Shown here: positions 7,543 through 16,515 of the stretch, one piece after another
Layout of the letters: each line of letters opens with the position of its first letter
Numbering within the stretch: the first letter of the stretch is position 1
NCBI GenBank assembly: GCA_964250805.1
Contig: CAXUHG010000004.1
Location: 1 to 64,000 of the forward strand
DNA length: 64,000 nt
Direction of reading: 5' to 3'
Origin: JBBQVS01 sp964250805
GTDB taxonomy: Bacteria > Chloroflexota > Ktedonobacteria > Ktedonobacterales > Ktedonobacteraceae
Notes under the pieces: generated by a model
Told to the model about the DNA's origin: nothing
The model's database searches: none
The model's input: only the letters and a program-made list of their open reading frames with translations
Position numbers and translations under genes: made by a program

Positions 7543-8665
7543 AGAAGTTCTCCCGTAGACGTTGTGTGAGCAGCGTCATAAAGCGTAGGTTGTGTATTGT
7601 TGCTAAACGGAAGAACAGGGTATCGTTTATCTTGAAGAGATGATGGAGATAGCCGAGCGAATAGTGTGTACAGCAGAGGCAATCGCAGTAAGGCGAAACT
7701 GGCGTGTTATTTTTGATGTGTTTATCATCGTTGGCATAGACATAGGCAAACCATTTATCGATCAGACCCGATGCATCTGTAAAAGTATAAAGGCGAGCAT
7801 GGCGAGCATCACGCGTCGGCATCGCGCTATCGAAAATGCCATAGCCAGCATGTGTGCAATCGACGATGTTCTGTGGATGACCCACGCCGAGCGCATGCAT
7901 GGGAAACTGAGGCGGCACACATGCGCGTGTGTAGGCGATAATGTCGGTCAATAGCTTTCCCTGCCCATCGAGAGGCCAACCACCGTAGCCATAGCCATCG
8001 AAGCCTATTTCTAATAGAGCTTCGACACAGCGTTTGCGTAGCTCGCGGAAGCCTCCTCCCTGCACAACGGCGAACAACAGAGGTTGTCGCTCTTTAGGCA
8101 GGCGTTTCTGCTGCATCAAACGCTCAAACTCGCGTTTACAGCGTTTCGCCCATGCAATCGTGCGCCGTACCGCAACCTCTTGTATCTCTAGTGGCGCGTC
8201 TACGTGAGTGCAGTCATCAAGGCATATCACGATGTCCGCGCCGTAACTGACCTGTAGCTGAACCGTCTTTTCCGGCGTGAGATGAAACTTGCGGTCGGCA
8301 TTTTCTGGTTTGAAGGTAATACCATCGTCGTCTATCGTCCCAAACTTCGCATTCTGCTGAATTAGCGAGTATGCCTGAAAACCACCTGAATCTGTAACGA
8401 TAGGCCGCTCCCACGCACTCATTTTGTGCAAGCCGCCAAGAGCTTGAATGGTTGAGGAACCAGGACGCTGCATGAGGTGAAACGTGTTCATGACTAGTGC
8501 CTGAATCTCACATGTGAGCAGGTCGGTTGCATCCAGCGAACGAACAACACCCTGTGTGGCATCGGGCATGAAGAAGGGCATATGCAACTGACCGCGTGAC
8601 AAACTCAAATCGCCGTACTGGTTGTACGTTCCATGTGGTATATGTATATTCTCGGTAGGGGCCAT
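7526..8665 (-). CDS. Divergent tRNA-guanine transglycosylase (Tgt family)
   Basis: TIM-barrel base-exchange enzyme. The family swaps a guanine in tRNA for a 7-deazaguanine. Catalytic features are kept: TDSGGFQ with D92, LDDC (149-152), AVVQGG (199-204), Gly-Gly at 228-229, nucleophile D279 in FDSAMPTR, and the zinc site C327-x-C329-x2-C332 with H358. The segment after GG reads GGWPLDG instead of the usual GGLSVGE, and the loop after the nucleophile (DARHARLYT) also departs from RNGHAFT, so it may be a paralogue with changed substrate. The ATG at 8665 lies inside the arm of a palindromic repeat, and codons 1-4 come from that repeat. It is followed with 17-base overlap by the 16S methyltransferase gene. 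Confidence 0.85.
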   Translation of the reverse strand: MAPTENIHIPHGTYNQYGDLSLSRGQLHMPFFMPDATQGVVRSLDATDLLTCEIQALVMNTFHLMQRPGSSTIQALGGLHKMSAWERPIVTDSGGFQAYSLIQQNAKFGTIDDDGITFKPENADRKFHLTPEKTVQLQVSYGADIVICLDDCTHVDAPLEIQEVAVRRTIAWAKRCKREFERLMQQKRLPKERQPLLFAVVQGGGFRELRKRCVEALLEIGFDGYGYGGWPLDGQGKLLTDIIAYTRACVPPQFPMHALGVGHPQNIVDCTHAGYGIFDSAMPTRDARHARLYTFTDASGLIDKWFAYVYANDDKHIKNNTPVSPYCDCLCCTHYSLGYLHHLFKINDTLFFRLATIHNLRFMTLLTQRLRENFYGQRS

Positions 8666-8776
8666 AATTTATTACGCCCTCGTCCCCATTGATTCCGTTC
8701 TCACCATTGTATACATCTCTCAATCCTCGCTTCCATTGTGAATCGGCACGAGGGCGTAATAAATTATGGCCCCTAC
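8655..8776. repeat. Dispersed palindromic element, copy A (about 122 bp)
   Basis: 29-bp arms at 8655-8683 and 8748-8776, beginning GTAGGGGCC, enclose 64 nt. The interior can be aligned with that of the element at 21686-21806 (shared CCCCAT, CTCAAT.CTCG, CATTGT). The left arm supplies the start codon of the tgt-like gene. Confidence 0.85.
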
Positions 8777-8867
8777 ATCCGACGATTATTTCGTACACGT
8801 TCATCATCACTTACACAGCATCCATGATAAGTGAGAGTATTGTACCAAGTGGCACGAAAGATAGCAA

Positions 8868-8917
8868 TACAAAAAACGGGGCGAGAACCTGCACAGGTTC
8901 TCGCCCCGTTTTTTGTA
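8868..8917. terminator. Bidirectional terminator hairpin
   Basis: A perfect 24-bp stem (8868-8891 and 8894-8917) with a GC-rich core and A6/T6 flanks at both feet. It works as an intrinsic terminator in either direction. It ends transcription of the membrane protein gene whose stop begins at 8928. Confidence 0.85.
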
Positions 8918-8927
8918 TAAAGACACC

Positions 8928-10394
8928 TTATGAGATTGTGCGGCGCAGAATGAGGTCCACAACACCGAGGACCGCGGGCACCTGTGCATTTGAAACCAGC
9001 AGAATGCGGAGAATATCTTTGAAGTGTGGAACCTCCAAGACGCTGTAGATTTTCTTGCCAACCTTTGCACCAAAGAACATGATTGGGGCGGCAGGGATGA
9101 CCAGTAAAATCATCCATATCGATGTATGCCAGATACAGAAGGTGATAAGAGAGAAGATTGCTCCATTTATCATCCACTTCCAACGCTCATCCAGGCGCGT
9201 CTTCTCAAGGGCAAGAAAGATCACCGACGCCAAAAGCAAGGGAATAGGGACCCATAGTGATGGCTCTTTCAAGAGAATAGGGAGCAGACCACGAATCTTC
9301 GTGACACCATCATAATGTACAAACCACACTGTGTAGATATCGCGGCACATAAAGACAAATGACCAGATCAGTGGCGCAAGCAGCTCGATATTCACCTTGC
9401 GATCAGCCCAGCGTAGTAAAGCCACGAGCTTATTCTTAGGAGGGTCGGTACGCATGGCCTCAGCCTTATTCGTCGTGTTAAATTGATGCAGTAGCACAAT
9501 AGCAACACCAGCGAAAAAGGTTACAAGTGGAATGAATAGTGGACTCGATTGGCGGCTTATTTGCGCTGTAATGTAGATGCGATACGTATGCTCGATAGTA
9601 GGCTGTATCTCATTGATTCTCAAAATGGAGAACGCATGGAGCAGGCTGATTGAATAGTTCAGGTAGAAAGGCCCTAGAATGGGGGGACACAGGAAACAGA
9701 GAATCAGCACCGCGAAGACCAGCTTGGTGAGCCAATCAATTGGTTTATAAGTACGCATAGCGAGACGTGAGGAGACAAAGCCAAGAATGACAACGCACCA
9801 GGAAAGGGGGAGCATGTCATGTGGTAATGACCACATGGTCTCGTCGAGACCAAAGGCAGTGTGCCAGATGCTATCCATAACAATCGCAAGGCTCAAGCAG
9901 ATAAGGCCCGCACCCATAATGGTTAGCGAACCCGCAACCTCTCTCTTGAGGATGGGTACGTAGGTTCTGAGGCCAAAGCAGCTACGGAAACGTGGCGAGA
10001 AGGCCAGTGTAAGAGCGATAATGCCAGTCAAGGTTGTTATACCTGAAATGAACTCATGTGGTGGTGAGAAAAACGTCTCGAACTTATGCGTGAGATGCCA
10101 CACACGATCCCATAGTTTGCCGAAGCCAGTCCCAGCAAAGAAAAGGATAAACGTGAACCAGAGCAGACCATAAGCCAGCTTCATATTCTTGGCGGACGCG
10201 GACGACATCGGAACAACTGCAATAGTAGGAGCTGCCAGCGAGATGTCTTCAACAGCTATCGGTGTATTTGATGTGGCACCCATAGCAGGGGCGGGTGTTA
10301 TTGGTAGCGTGCTATGGAACATTGGAACTTTTACAGTATTGATTTTCTCAATATCGTGCAGGTCTTGCACGAGCGTAACACGACGTAAATTCAT
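8928..10394 (-). CDS. Polytopic membrane protein of unknown function
   Basis: 488 residues. About 70 polar N-terminal residues are followed by some ten hydrophobic segments; charged loops include NTTNKAEAMRTDPPKNK. A block GKLWDRVWHLTHKFETFFSPPH after the first helix contains the histidine-rich pattern WDxxWH...FFxPPH. I have the impression that this pattern recurs in uncharacterised bacterial membrane proteins, and it could bind a metal or haem; this is not established. No signal peptide, and no enzymatic motif that I recognise. The ATG is preceded by GAAAGG. It is monocistronic, closed by the hairpin at 8868-8917. Confidence 0.75.
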   Translation of the reverse strand: MNLRRVTLVQDLHDIEKINTVKVPMFHSTLPITPAPAMGATSNTPIAVEDISLAAPTIAVVPMSSASAKNMKLAYGLLWFTFILFFAGTGFGKLWDRVWHLTHKFETFFSPPHEFISGITTLTGIIALTLAFSPRFRSCFGLRTYVPILKREVAGSLTIMGAGLICLSLAIVMDSIWHTAFGLDETMWSLPHDMLPLSWCVVILGFVSSRLAMRTYKPIDWLTKLVFAVLILCFLCPPILGPFYLNYSISLLHAFSILRINEIQPTIEHTYRIYITAQISRQSSPLFIPLVTFFAGVAIVLLHQFNTTNKAEAMRTDPPKNKLVALLRWADRKVNIELLAPLIWSFVFMCRDIYTVWFVHYDGVTKIRGLLPILLKEPSLWVPIPLLLASVIFLALEKTRLDERWKWMINGAIFSLITFCIWHTSIWMILLVIPAAPIMFFGAKVGKKIYSVLEVPHFKDILRILLVSNAQVPAVLGVVDLILRRTIS

Positions 10395-10737
10395 ACGTAT
10401 TGCAACCTTTCCTCGCTATTGCAATAGAGTTCAATCATTTAGCACTTTTATTTACTTCATTGCCTTCCTCATCAAAGTGGTAATATAGTTTATAGCCAAA
10501 AATAGAGGCGCAAAATTTTGGATGCATATTAAGTGTAAAGTCTAGGAATGTAAATATTATATTATTTTGGTTGAGACACGGTTAAGAAGTAGGACAAATG
10601 GGTTGAGATATTGGCATACTCTTATGTTCTATGCCACCTCATCCCCATATTCTGTTACGACTTTGATAAATGTATCGTCTTTACGTATATAACAACAATG
10701 GCTGTGTCTTTTCGTTTTTCTTTGTGGTTCATATTAT
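10395..10737. other. Divergent promoter region without a gene
   Basis: 343 AT-rich bases separate the membrane protein gene (-) and the cvpA-like gene (+). No open frame, RNA fold or long palindrome is evident. It presumably holds the two promoters, but I cannot pick hexamers with confidence. Confidence 0.5.
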
Positions 10738-11322
10738 ATGAAAGTGAAAACCTTCATGTCGCTTAGTGTGATAGATGTTCTATTCTTAATAACGGTTGTG
10801 TTACTGGTTTTGAGTGGATTGAGAAACGGATTTGTCGTTAGTCTGTTGAACTTGCTTAGCATTCCACTTGCGCTTGGTGTAGCGTACTTCTTCGGACCGC
10901 AGTTCACGGCGTTTCTTGCCACAACTGGTCTTTCTGCCACGCCTCTCATCTCATTCTTCGCACTCTTCTTTATAACCGTGGTGCTATTGCATTTTCTCGG
11001 TGGCACCTTGCGTAGCATCGTCAAAAGTCTTCCTCTTATTGGTTCTGGTGATACATTGCTGGGGGGTGTAGTTGGCTTTGTGGAGGCATGGTTACTGTGG
11101 CTTTTCCTTTTAGCGTTGCTAGGAAACTTTTTGAACGGAATTGATGGCACAGTCACCACCTTGCAGCATGGTACAAGCCTTCTTCCAAATGCGAATGTAA
11201 GTATAAGTCAACTTCAGCAATGGAACGATTTTTACAATCAAGCCATCACAAATAGTCTGTTTGCCAAAGTGAATGGCCTCTTTCTCAAAACACTCCCAAA
11301 TGTACCGCAGCCTCCGCGCTAG
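10738..11322 (+). CDS. CvpA family membrane protein
   Basis: 194 residues with four hydrophobic helices and the CvpA/colicin V production family layout: SVIDVLFLITVVLLVLSGLRNGFVVSLLNLL at the N-terminus (D and G at the usual places), then SFFALFFITVVLLHFLGGTL, then a glycine-rich turn SGDTLLGGVVGFVEAWLL. Its biochemical role is unclear; family members affect colicin V export, biofilm and envelope properties. An alternative ATG exists at 10756; neither has a clear ribosome site. It precedes hflX by 65 bases and may share its transcript. Confidence 0.8.
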   Translation: MKVKTFMSLSVIDVLFLITVVLLVLSGLRNGFVVSLLNLLSIPLALGVAYFFGPQFTAFLATTGLSATPLISFFALFFITVVLLHFLGGTLRSIVKSLPLIGSGDTLLGGVVGFVEAWLLWLFLLALLGNFLNGIDGTVTTLQHGTSLLPNANVSISQLQQWNDFYNQAITNSLFAKVNGLFLKTLPNVPQPPR

Positions 11323-11387
11323 TGGAGCGAAACAGCTTTTTGTATCGTGTTGTATGATAGGAGCGAGAGATATTCGTTGTAGCATAA

Positions 11388-12752
11388 ATGGAGGAAACTA
11401 CGGCAAAGCAAGATCGTCTTATTGACACAGGAGTCAATCGTAGGCTTGAACGCGCCTACCTTGTCGCTGTCGAGTCAAACAACCAGGACACGATGTGGAG
11501 CGTTGAGGACTCGATAACTGAATTAGGCATCCTCGCTTCTACTGCTGGTGCTGAAGTTGTCGGCAGTATGATCCAACGGCTTTCCCACCCCGATATACAA
11601 ACATATCTAGGCAAGGGGCGTACACAAGAATTAGCAGATTTAGAAAAACAGCTTGATGTCGATCTCGTCATTTTTGACGATGAGTTGACGCCCTCACAGC
11701 AACGTAACCTCGAAAAAATCCTCGATGCTCGTATCGTAGACCGCACTGCCCTCATTCTCGACATCTTCGCGCAGCACGCTCGTACCCGTGAGGGACGGCT
11801 CCAGGTTGAGCTTGCCCAATTGGAGTACCGTCTACCGCGCTTGGTCGGACATGGTACAGAGCTGTCGCGGCAGGCAGGTGGTTCGCGGAGTGCCAGTGCG
11901 GGTGGTTCTGGAAGCTCTGGTGGTGCAGGCGGTTCGATTGGCGTGCGTGGTCCTGGCGAAACAAAGCTAGAAATTGACCGCCGCCGCATCCGTAGCCGCA
12001 TCTCGGACCTCAAGGAAGCCATCGAAGAGGTGCGTACACAACGTCTTCTTCACCGTCAGCAACGTCTGGCTCAAGCTATTCCTGTGGTTGCTGTTGTCGG
12101 CTACACTAACGCGGGCAAATCGACTCTTTTCAACGCGCTTACGGAATCCAATGTATTAGCCGAGAACAAGTTGTTCGCAACTCTCGATCCCATTACACGC
12201 CATGTTGTGTTGCCAGGCAATCAAGAGATATTGATGACCGATACCGTTGGCTTCATCCAGAAACTACCGACGAAATTGGTTGCGGCCTTTCGCGCCACGC
12301 TTGAAGAGGTCAGAAACGCCGACCTCTTGCTAGAGGTGGTGGATGTAAAGCATGAAAACGCCATTGAGCAGAGCGAGACGGTCAACGATGTGTTGCGCGA
12401 TCTTGCTTCGGAAGAGAAGCCGCGTGTCACCGCACTTAACAAAATCGACCTGCTCGAAAATCCAGAGGATATCGACGTGACGCTCTACCCCAACGCCGTG
12501 CCTATATCCGCCCTGAAAGAGCAAGGGTTGAATGCTCTTTGTGAGAAGATTGCGCAGGTACTGGCAGAGGACATGGTTACAGTACAGATTGTGATTCCCT
12601 TCGCAAAGGGCGAGCTGGTTGAGTTGTTTCATCGACGCGGCTATATTGAGCGCGAGGATCATCGCTCTGAGGGAACATTCATCGCAGGTCGTATTACGCG
12701 TACACTCCAGAGTTACTACGCCCCCTATAGTTTCACTACAACTCAGAAATGA
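11388..12752 (+). CDS. hflX: Ribosome-associated GTPase HflX
   Basis: GTPase that binds the 50S subunit and splits or rescues stalled ribosomes. The N-terminal HflX domain (about 20-200) contains VGSMIQRLSHPDIQTYLGKGR and RTALILDIFAQHARTREG. The G domain follows: G1 GYTNAGKST (238-246), switch G3 DTVGFI, G4 NKIDLL and G5-like PISALK. The linker normally reading like LSRLGGGIGTRGPGETK is expanded here into a Gly/Ser-rich run at about 162-186. The stop codon lies in the arm of the interrupted palindrome at 12744-12895. Confidence 0.93.
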   Translation: MEETTAKQDRLIDTGVNRRLERAYLVAVESNNQDTMWSVEDSITELGILASTAGAEVVGSMIQRLSHPDIQTYLGKGRTQELADLEKQLDVDLVIFDDELTPSQQRNLEKILDARIVDRTALILDIFAQHARTREGRLQVELAQLEYRLPRLVGHGTELSRQAGGSRSASAGGSGSSGGAGGSIGVRGPGETKLEIDRRRIRSRISDLKEAIEEVRTQRLLHRQQRLAQAIPVVAVVGYTNAGKSTLFNALTESNVLAENKLFATLDPITRHVVLPGNQEILMTDTVGFIQKLPTKLVAAFRATLEEVRNADLLLEVVDVKHENAIEQSETVNDVLRDLASEEKPRVTALNKIDLLENPEDIDVTLYPNAVPISALKEQGLNALCEKIAQVLAEDMVTVQIVIPFAKGELVELFHRRGYIEREDHRSEGTFIAGRITRTLQSYYAPYSFTTTQK

Positions 12753-12895
12753 GAGAGCAGGTGCAAGGCGCCGTGCGCAGGACCCGGGGTCTACATTATT
12801 GGAAAAANNNNNNNNNNCAATATTTTTTAACAAAACCTCTCAATTGCTCGAGCTGGGCACCGCCGTAGGCCCTCGCAGCGGCTCTCTCATTTCTG
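12744..12895. terminator. Palindrome interrupted by a 10-N assembly gap
   Basis: The 15-base arm 12744-12758, which includes the hflX stop, is exactly complementary to 12881-12895. Between them lie unpaired GC-rich sequence and ten Ns at 12808-12817. This looks like a terminator hairpin, like the others in this window, that the assembly did not resolve. The sequence inside should not be trusted. Confidence 0.55.
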
Positions 12896-13034
12896 GAACA
12901 TCTGGTCTCTCTGCTATACCAAAAATACTATTTTTTGTACACAAACAGCATTGTGTGCTATCTTATCTTGGAGTATGTCGAGATAATTTGATACACGAAG
13001 TCATTGCAGAGACTAAAGCAAGTGAGAGCAGTAC

Positions 13035-14762
13035 ATGCAACAGCAAAAAACGCAGAGCAAATACGTCCCTGTACGCGTACATATTCGCCCATCGGCAAAA
13101 CCTCAGTCCACGAATGGGAATGGACATGGACAAAATGGACACGAATCAATAACTCCTTCTCCTCTAGTTACTGAGAAGCCCAACGACGAGCGACGGGCCA
13201 AACAAATTCGAGAACTGCTTCGCCTCGGTAGACTACTGCGTGCTGGCCTCAGTGTGAATGAATTTTTATACAGAGTAGCAACCTCCATACGCGATTATAC
13301 GGGTTTCCGTATAGTTGTCGTCAATTTCGTAGAAGATGGCAATGACTATACCAGCTTTATTACACAAGCAGGGCATACAGAGGAAGGTGAACGGATATTA
13401 CGCGAAAACCCTGTATCGGTTGAACAGATGTATCGACTGATGCAGCCGCAGTTTCGTATCAGCCAGAGCTACTTTATTGGACACGATCATCAAAGCGTAT
13501 TCACGGGTGTAGCAGCCCTCACTCCAGATATCGCAGTACAGGAAAACGTAACCGATGCATGGCACCCCGAAGACGTTTTGCTCATTCCGCTGGTTAGCAC
13601 GAGAGCAGATAAACTGCTCGGTTTCCTCTCTCTGGATGATCCTGAAGACGGCAAGATACCAGCACTTGAGGACATCGAGGCCCTAGAGCTATTCGCGCAA
13701 AAGGCTTCGCTTGCAATCGACAACGCAAGCGTCTACCGAGAACGTGAAAAAGAGCGTATTGCCCTCGAAGAAAGCATCACCGAGCTACAAGAGGACATGG
13801 AGCGTGTACGGGCCGGTGATTTAAGTACACATATTCGCACCACGCATGCAAAACTGAAGCCGATTGGTGATGCAATGAATACTATCCTGCGTGAGGTGAG
13901 CAGCATTGTGGGGGATACACAACAGGTTGTGCAAGCCGTCAATGAGCATACGCATAGCATGGAATACACAACAGAACTGCTCATTCGTGACTCGGAGCAA
14001 CAAGATCAGCAGGTGAAGCGTATTTCGCAGGTTATTGATACATTCGCAAACGTCATTCATCAAGTTGCGGACAGTACCACCAACCTTGCACAAATAGCGG
14101 CGGAGACCACCGAGATGACGCGTTCTGGACAAAATGTCGTCGATCTGGCAATTGATGGCATGGGCAAAGTTCGCGAAGCAACGCAACAATCCGAGCGCAC
14201 AATGAAACATCTAGGTGAAAGTGGGCAAGAGGTCAACGAAACGGTCAATGCAATCACAGATTTGACGGCACGCATGCATCTCCTCGCATTGAACGCCGCG
14301 ATTGAGGCGTCCCACTCGAACGAAAATGGACAGGGATTTATGGTTGTGGCCCAGGAAATACGTAACCTCTCTTTGTATTGTGCGGAGGCGTCGCGCAAAG
14401 TGAGTACATATGTACGCACTTTTCAACAAGAAACGGCTAAAGTTGCAGAGAGTGTGGGACAGAACACGCAACAGGTGGTTGATCAGACAGAACTCGTGAC
14501 ACAAACAGGCTTGACGCTCTACGCCATTGATACCGCTACCGCACAGATGGCAAACGTGGTACAAAGCATCTACACATTGGCAGAAAATCAAGCGCAGAAT
14601 TCGCGACATGTTATGTACGCTTCTGGAGAGATTCAGCGCATGACTAGCGAAATTAACGTACATATGCGTGAGGTGCGTCAATCTGCCTCGCACCTCAAAG
14701 AATTGACCAATTCTTTGCGCTCACGCCTCGCGTTTTTCCGCGTGAACGGCGAGTCACACTAA
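13035..14762 (+). CDS. Soluble GAF-domain methyl-accepting chemotaxis-type transducer
   Basis: 575 residues without a transmembrane segment. A polar N-terminus (1-50) leads to a GAF domain (about 60-235, ending SLAIDNASVYRERE), a HAMP-like linker (about 240-295, VRAGDLSTHI) and a long helical signalling domain. The hairpin tip matches the conserved MCP core in modified form: LALNAAIEASHSNENGQGF, then VVAQEIRNLS. Glutamine/glutamate-rich helices could carry methylation sites. No che or flagellar genes are nearby, so it may feed a non-motility pathway. It starts 139 bases after the broken hairpin; a ribosome site is not obvious. Confidence 0.82.
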   Translation: MQQQKTQSKYVPVRVHIRPSAKPQSTNGNGHGQNGHESITPSPLVTEKPNDERRAKQIRELLRLGRLLRAGLSVNEFLYRVATSIRDYTGFRIVVVNFVEDGNDYTSFITQAGHTEEGERILRENPVSVEQMYRLMQPQFRISQSYFIGHDHQSVFTGVAALTPDIAVQENVTDAWHPEDVLLIPLVSTRADKLLGFLSLDDPEDGKIPALEDIEALELFAQKASLAIDNASVYREREKERIALEESITELQEDMERVRAGDLSTHIRTTHAKLKPIGDAMNTILREVSSIVGDTQQVVQAVNEHTHSMEYTTELLIRDSEQQDQQVKRISQVIDTFANVIHQVADSTTNLAQIAAETTEMTRSGQNVVDLAIDGMGKVREATQQSERTMKHLGESGQEVNETVNAITDLTARMHLLALNAAIEASHSNENGQGFMVVAQEIRNLSLYCAEASRKVSTYVRTFQQETAKVAESVGQNTQQVVDQTELVTQTGLTLYAIDTATAQMANVVQSIYTLAENQAQNSRHVMYASGEIQRMTSEINVHMREVRQSASHLKELTNSLRSRLAFFRVNGESH

Positions 14763-14787
14763 ATGATGCTCGATAGTAATGTAGTGC

Positions 14788-14854
14788 AATAAATATGCTG
14801 GACAATACTATGAAAAGCTATTGGCTTTTCACAGTATTGTCCAGCATATTTATT
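14788..14854. terminator. 31-bp-stem bidirectional terminator
   Basis: Arms 14788-14818 and 14824-14854 pair with one mismatch around a 5-base loop. The right arm touches the TAA of the RNase J gene (14854-14856). The left arm begins 26 bases after the transducer stop. Confidence 0.85.
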
Positions 14855-16515
14855 TAGACCTCAACGACGATTGGCAGAACCATTGGGCGGCGACGCGTCT
14901 TCTCGTAGAGGAAGTCGCTCAATGTATGCTTGATTTTATCTTTGATAAAGGTCCAATCGGACGAATGTCCGTTGAGGCCGATAAAAGACTCAAGCACACG
15001 ATCCTTCGCACCGTCGAGCAGTGCTTCAGAGTCGCGCATATAGACGAACCCACGTGAGATGATATCGGGGTTGCCAATTGGCTGTCCGGTCTCTTTATCG
15101 ACTGTGAGAATCGCCATCAGGATGCCGTCCTGTGAAAGGGCTTTGCGGTCACGCAGGACAATCTGCCCAACATCACCCACGCTCAGACCATCCACAAAGA
15201 CGTTGCCGTTCGCAACATGGTCGGTCAATTTGATTTCCTCACCAGAAATCTCGACGATATCGCCATCCTCGGCAACCACGATATGATTCTCTGGAATGCC
15301 CATCGCATAGGCGAGTTTCGCATGCTGAATCAGTTGGCGATATTCGCCATGTACCGGTATGAAAAACTTGGGGCGGACCAAGCTTAGCATCAGCTTCAAC
15401 TCTTCTTTGGCCCCATGACCAGAGACATGTACGTTCGCAATGGCTTGATAGAAGACCTCAGCCCCCTGACGGAAGAGACTGTTAATGGTGCGGTTCACCG
15501 ACTTCTCATTGCCGGGCACAGGCGTTGCCGAGAGAATAACGGTATCGCCGGGCTGAATACGTACAAGGCGGTGATCCTGGTGCGCGATACGTGTCAAGGC
15601 CGATGTTGGCTCGCCCTGACTACCGGTACAGATGATAACCACCTGCTCAGGCGAATACTTGTTGATATCCTCGGCGCGAATAAACATACCTTGCGGCACA
15701 TTTAGATAGCCAAGTTCGCTAGCCATCTGCACGTTGTTTACCATGCTTCGCCCGACAAGTGCAACAAAGCGTTCGTAGCGGCTCGCGGCGTCGATCACCT
15801 GTTGCACGCGTGATATTAGCGAGGAGAAGGTGGCGATGATGATGCGTCCCGGCGCATTGGCGAAAAGTTTGTCGAACGAATCGTTCAGCGTGCGCTCGGA
15901 TGGTGTGTAGCCAGCAGACTCGACGCGTGTGCTATCACCCATCAGCAGTAGCACGCCTTCGTTGCCGATACGTGCCAGCGAGCCAATGTCGGCGGGTTTG
16001 CCATCGACGGGCGTGTAGTCAAACTTGTAGTCGCCAGTATGCACTATCGCCCCTACAGGAGTGCGAATAACGACGCCTGTAGAGTCGGGAATACTGTGGT
16101 TGACACGGAAGAATTCCACTTCGGACTGCCCAAGTCGCACAGTATCGCCCGCTTCAACGATGGTAATATGAGTCTTTTCGAGGATTCTGTGTTCTTTGAG
16201 TTTGTTTGAAATCAGGCCGTGTGTCAACTTCGTCGCATAAACGGGAGGAAAACCAAGCATTGGCAGAACGTAGGGGAGGGCACCAATATGGTCTTCGTGA
16301 CCGTGTGTAATCAGAATACCACGAATACGGCTCTTCTTGTCTGAGAGGTAGCTGGTGTCAGGAATAACGAGATCAACGCCAAACATCTCTTCATCTGGAA
16401 ACATTACGCCAGCATCTACAACGATAATGTCGTCTCCATATTCGACGACCATCATGTTCTTTCCGACTTCCCCTAGTCCACCTAGCGGGACGAGTCGAAT
16501 ATTTTCTATTGTCAA
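14854..16515 (-). CDS. rnj: Ribonuclease J
   Basis: Metallo-beta-lactamase/beta-CASP nuclease with 5'-3' exo- and endonuclease activity, for mRNA decay and rRNA maturation. Landmarks: PLGGLGEVGKNM (10-21), zinc motif HGHEDH (71-76), HTGDYKFD, the beta-CASP block ATFSSLISRVQQV and STRVESAGYTPSER, TGSQGEP, VHVSGHG, and PVHGEYR near the C-terminal domain. 553 residues is normal. The start codon is TTG at 16515, supported by AGGAGG (16526-16531) about 10 bases upstream and by the absence of an in-frame ATG before the conserved PLGGLGE block. Confidence 0.95.
   Translation of the reverse strand: MTIENIRLVPLGGLGEVGKNMMVVEYGDDIIVVDAGVMFPDEEMFGVDLVIPDTSYLSDKKSRIRGILITHGHEDHIGALPYVLPMLGFPPVYATKLTHGLISNKLKEHRILEKTHITIVEAGDTVRLGQSEVEFFRVNHSIPDSTGVVIRTPVGAIVHTGDYKFDYTPVDGKPADIGSLARIGNEGVLLLMGDSTRVESAGYTPSERTLNDSFDKLFANAPGRIIIATFSSLISRVQQVIDAASRYERFVALVGRSMVNNVQMASELGYLNVPQGMFIRAEDINKYSPEQVVIICTGSQGEPTSALTRIAHQDHRLVRIQPGDTVILSATPVPGNEKSVNRTINSLFRQGAEVFYQAIANVHVSGHGAKEELKLMLSLVRPKFFIPVHGEYRQLIQHAKLAYAMGIPENHIVVAEDGDIVEISGEEIKLTDHVANGNVFVDGLSVGDVGQIVLRDRKALSQDGILMAILTVDKETGQPIGNPDIISRGFVYMRDSEALLDGAKDRVLESFIGLNGHSSDWTFIKDKIKHTLSDFLYEKTRRRPMVLPIVVEV

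Noticed and set aside
8773..9183. Open frames overlapping the repeat and terminator near 8.8-9.2 kb
   Set aside because: They cross the terminator hairpin and lie antisense or out of frame to the membrane protein gene.
13035..14762. Evidence for a chemotaxis cluster
   Set aside because: Only the receptor-like gene is present; no cheA, cheW, cheR, cheB or flagellar gene is in the window.
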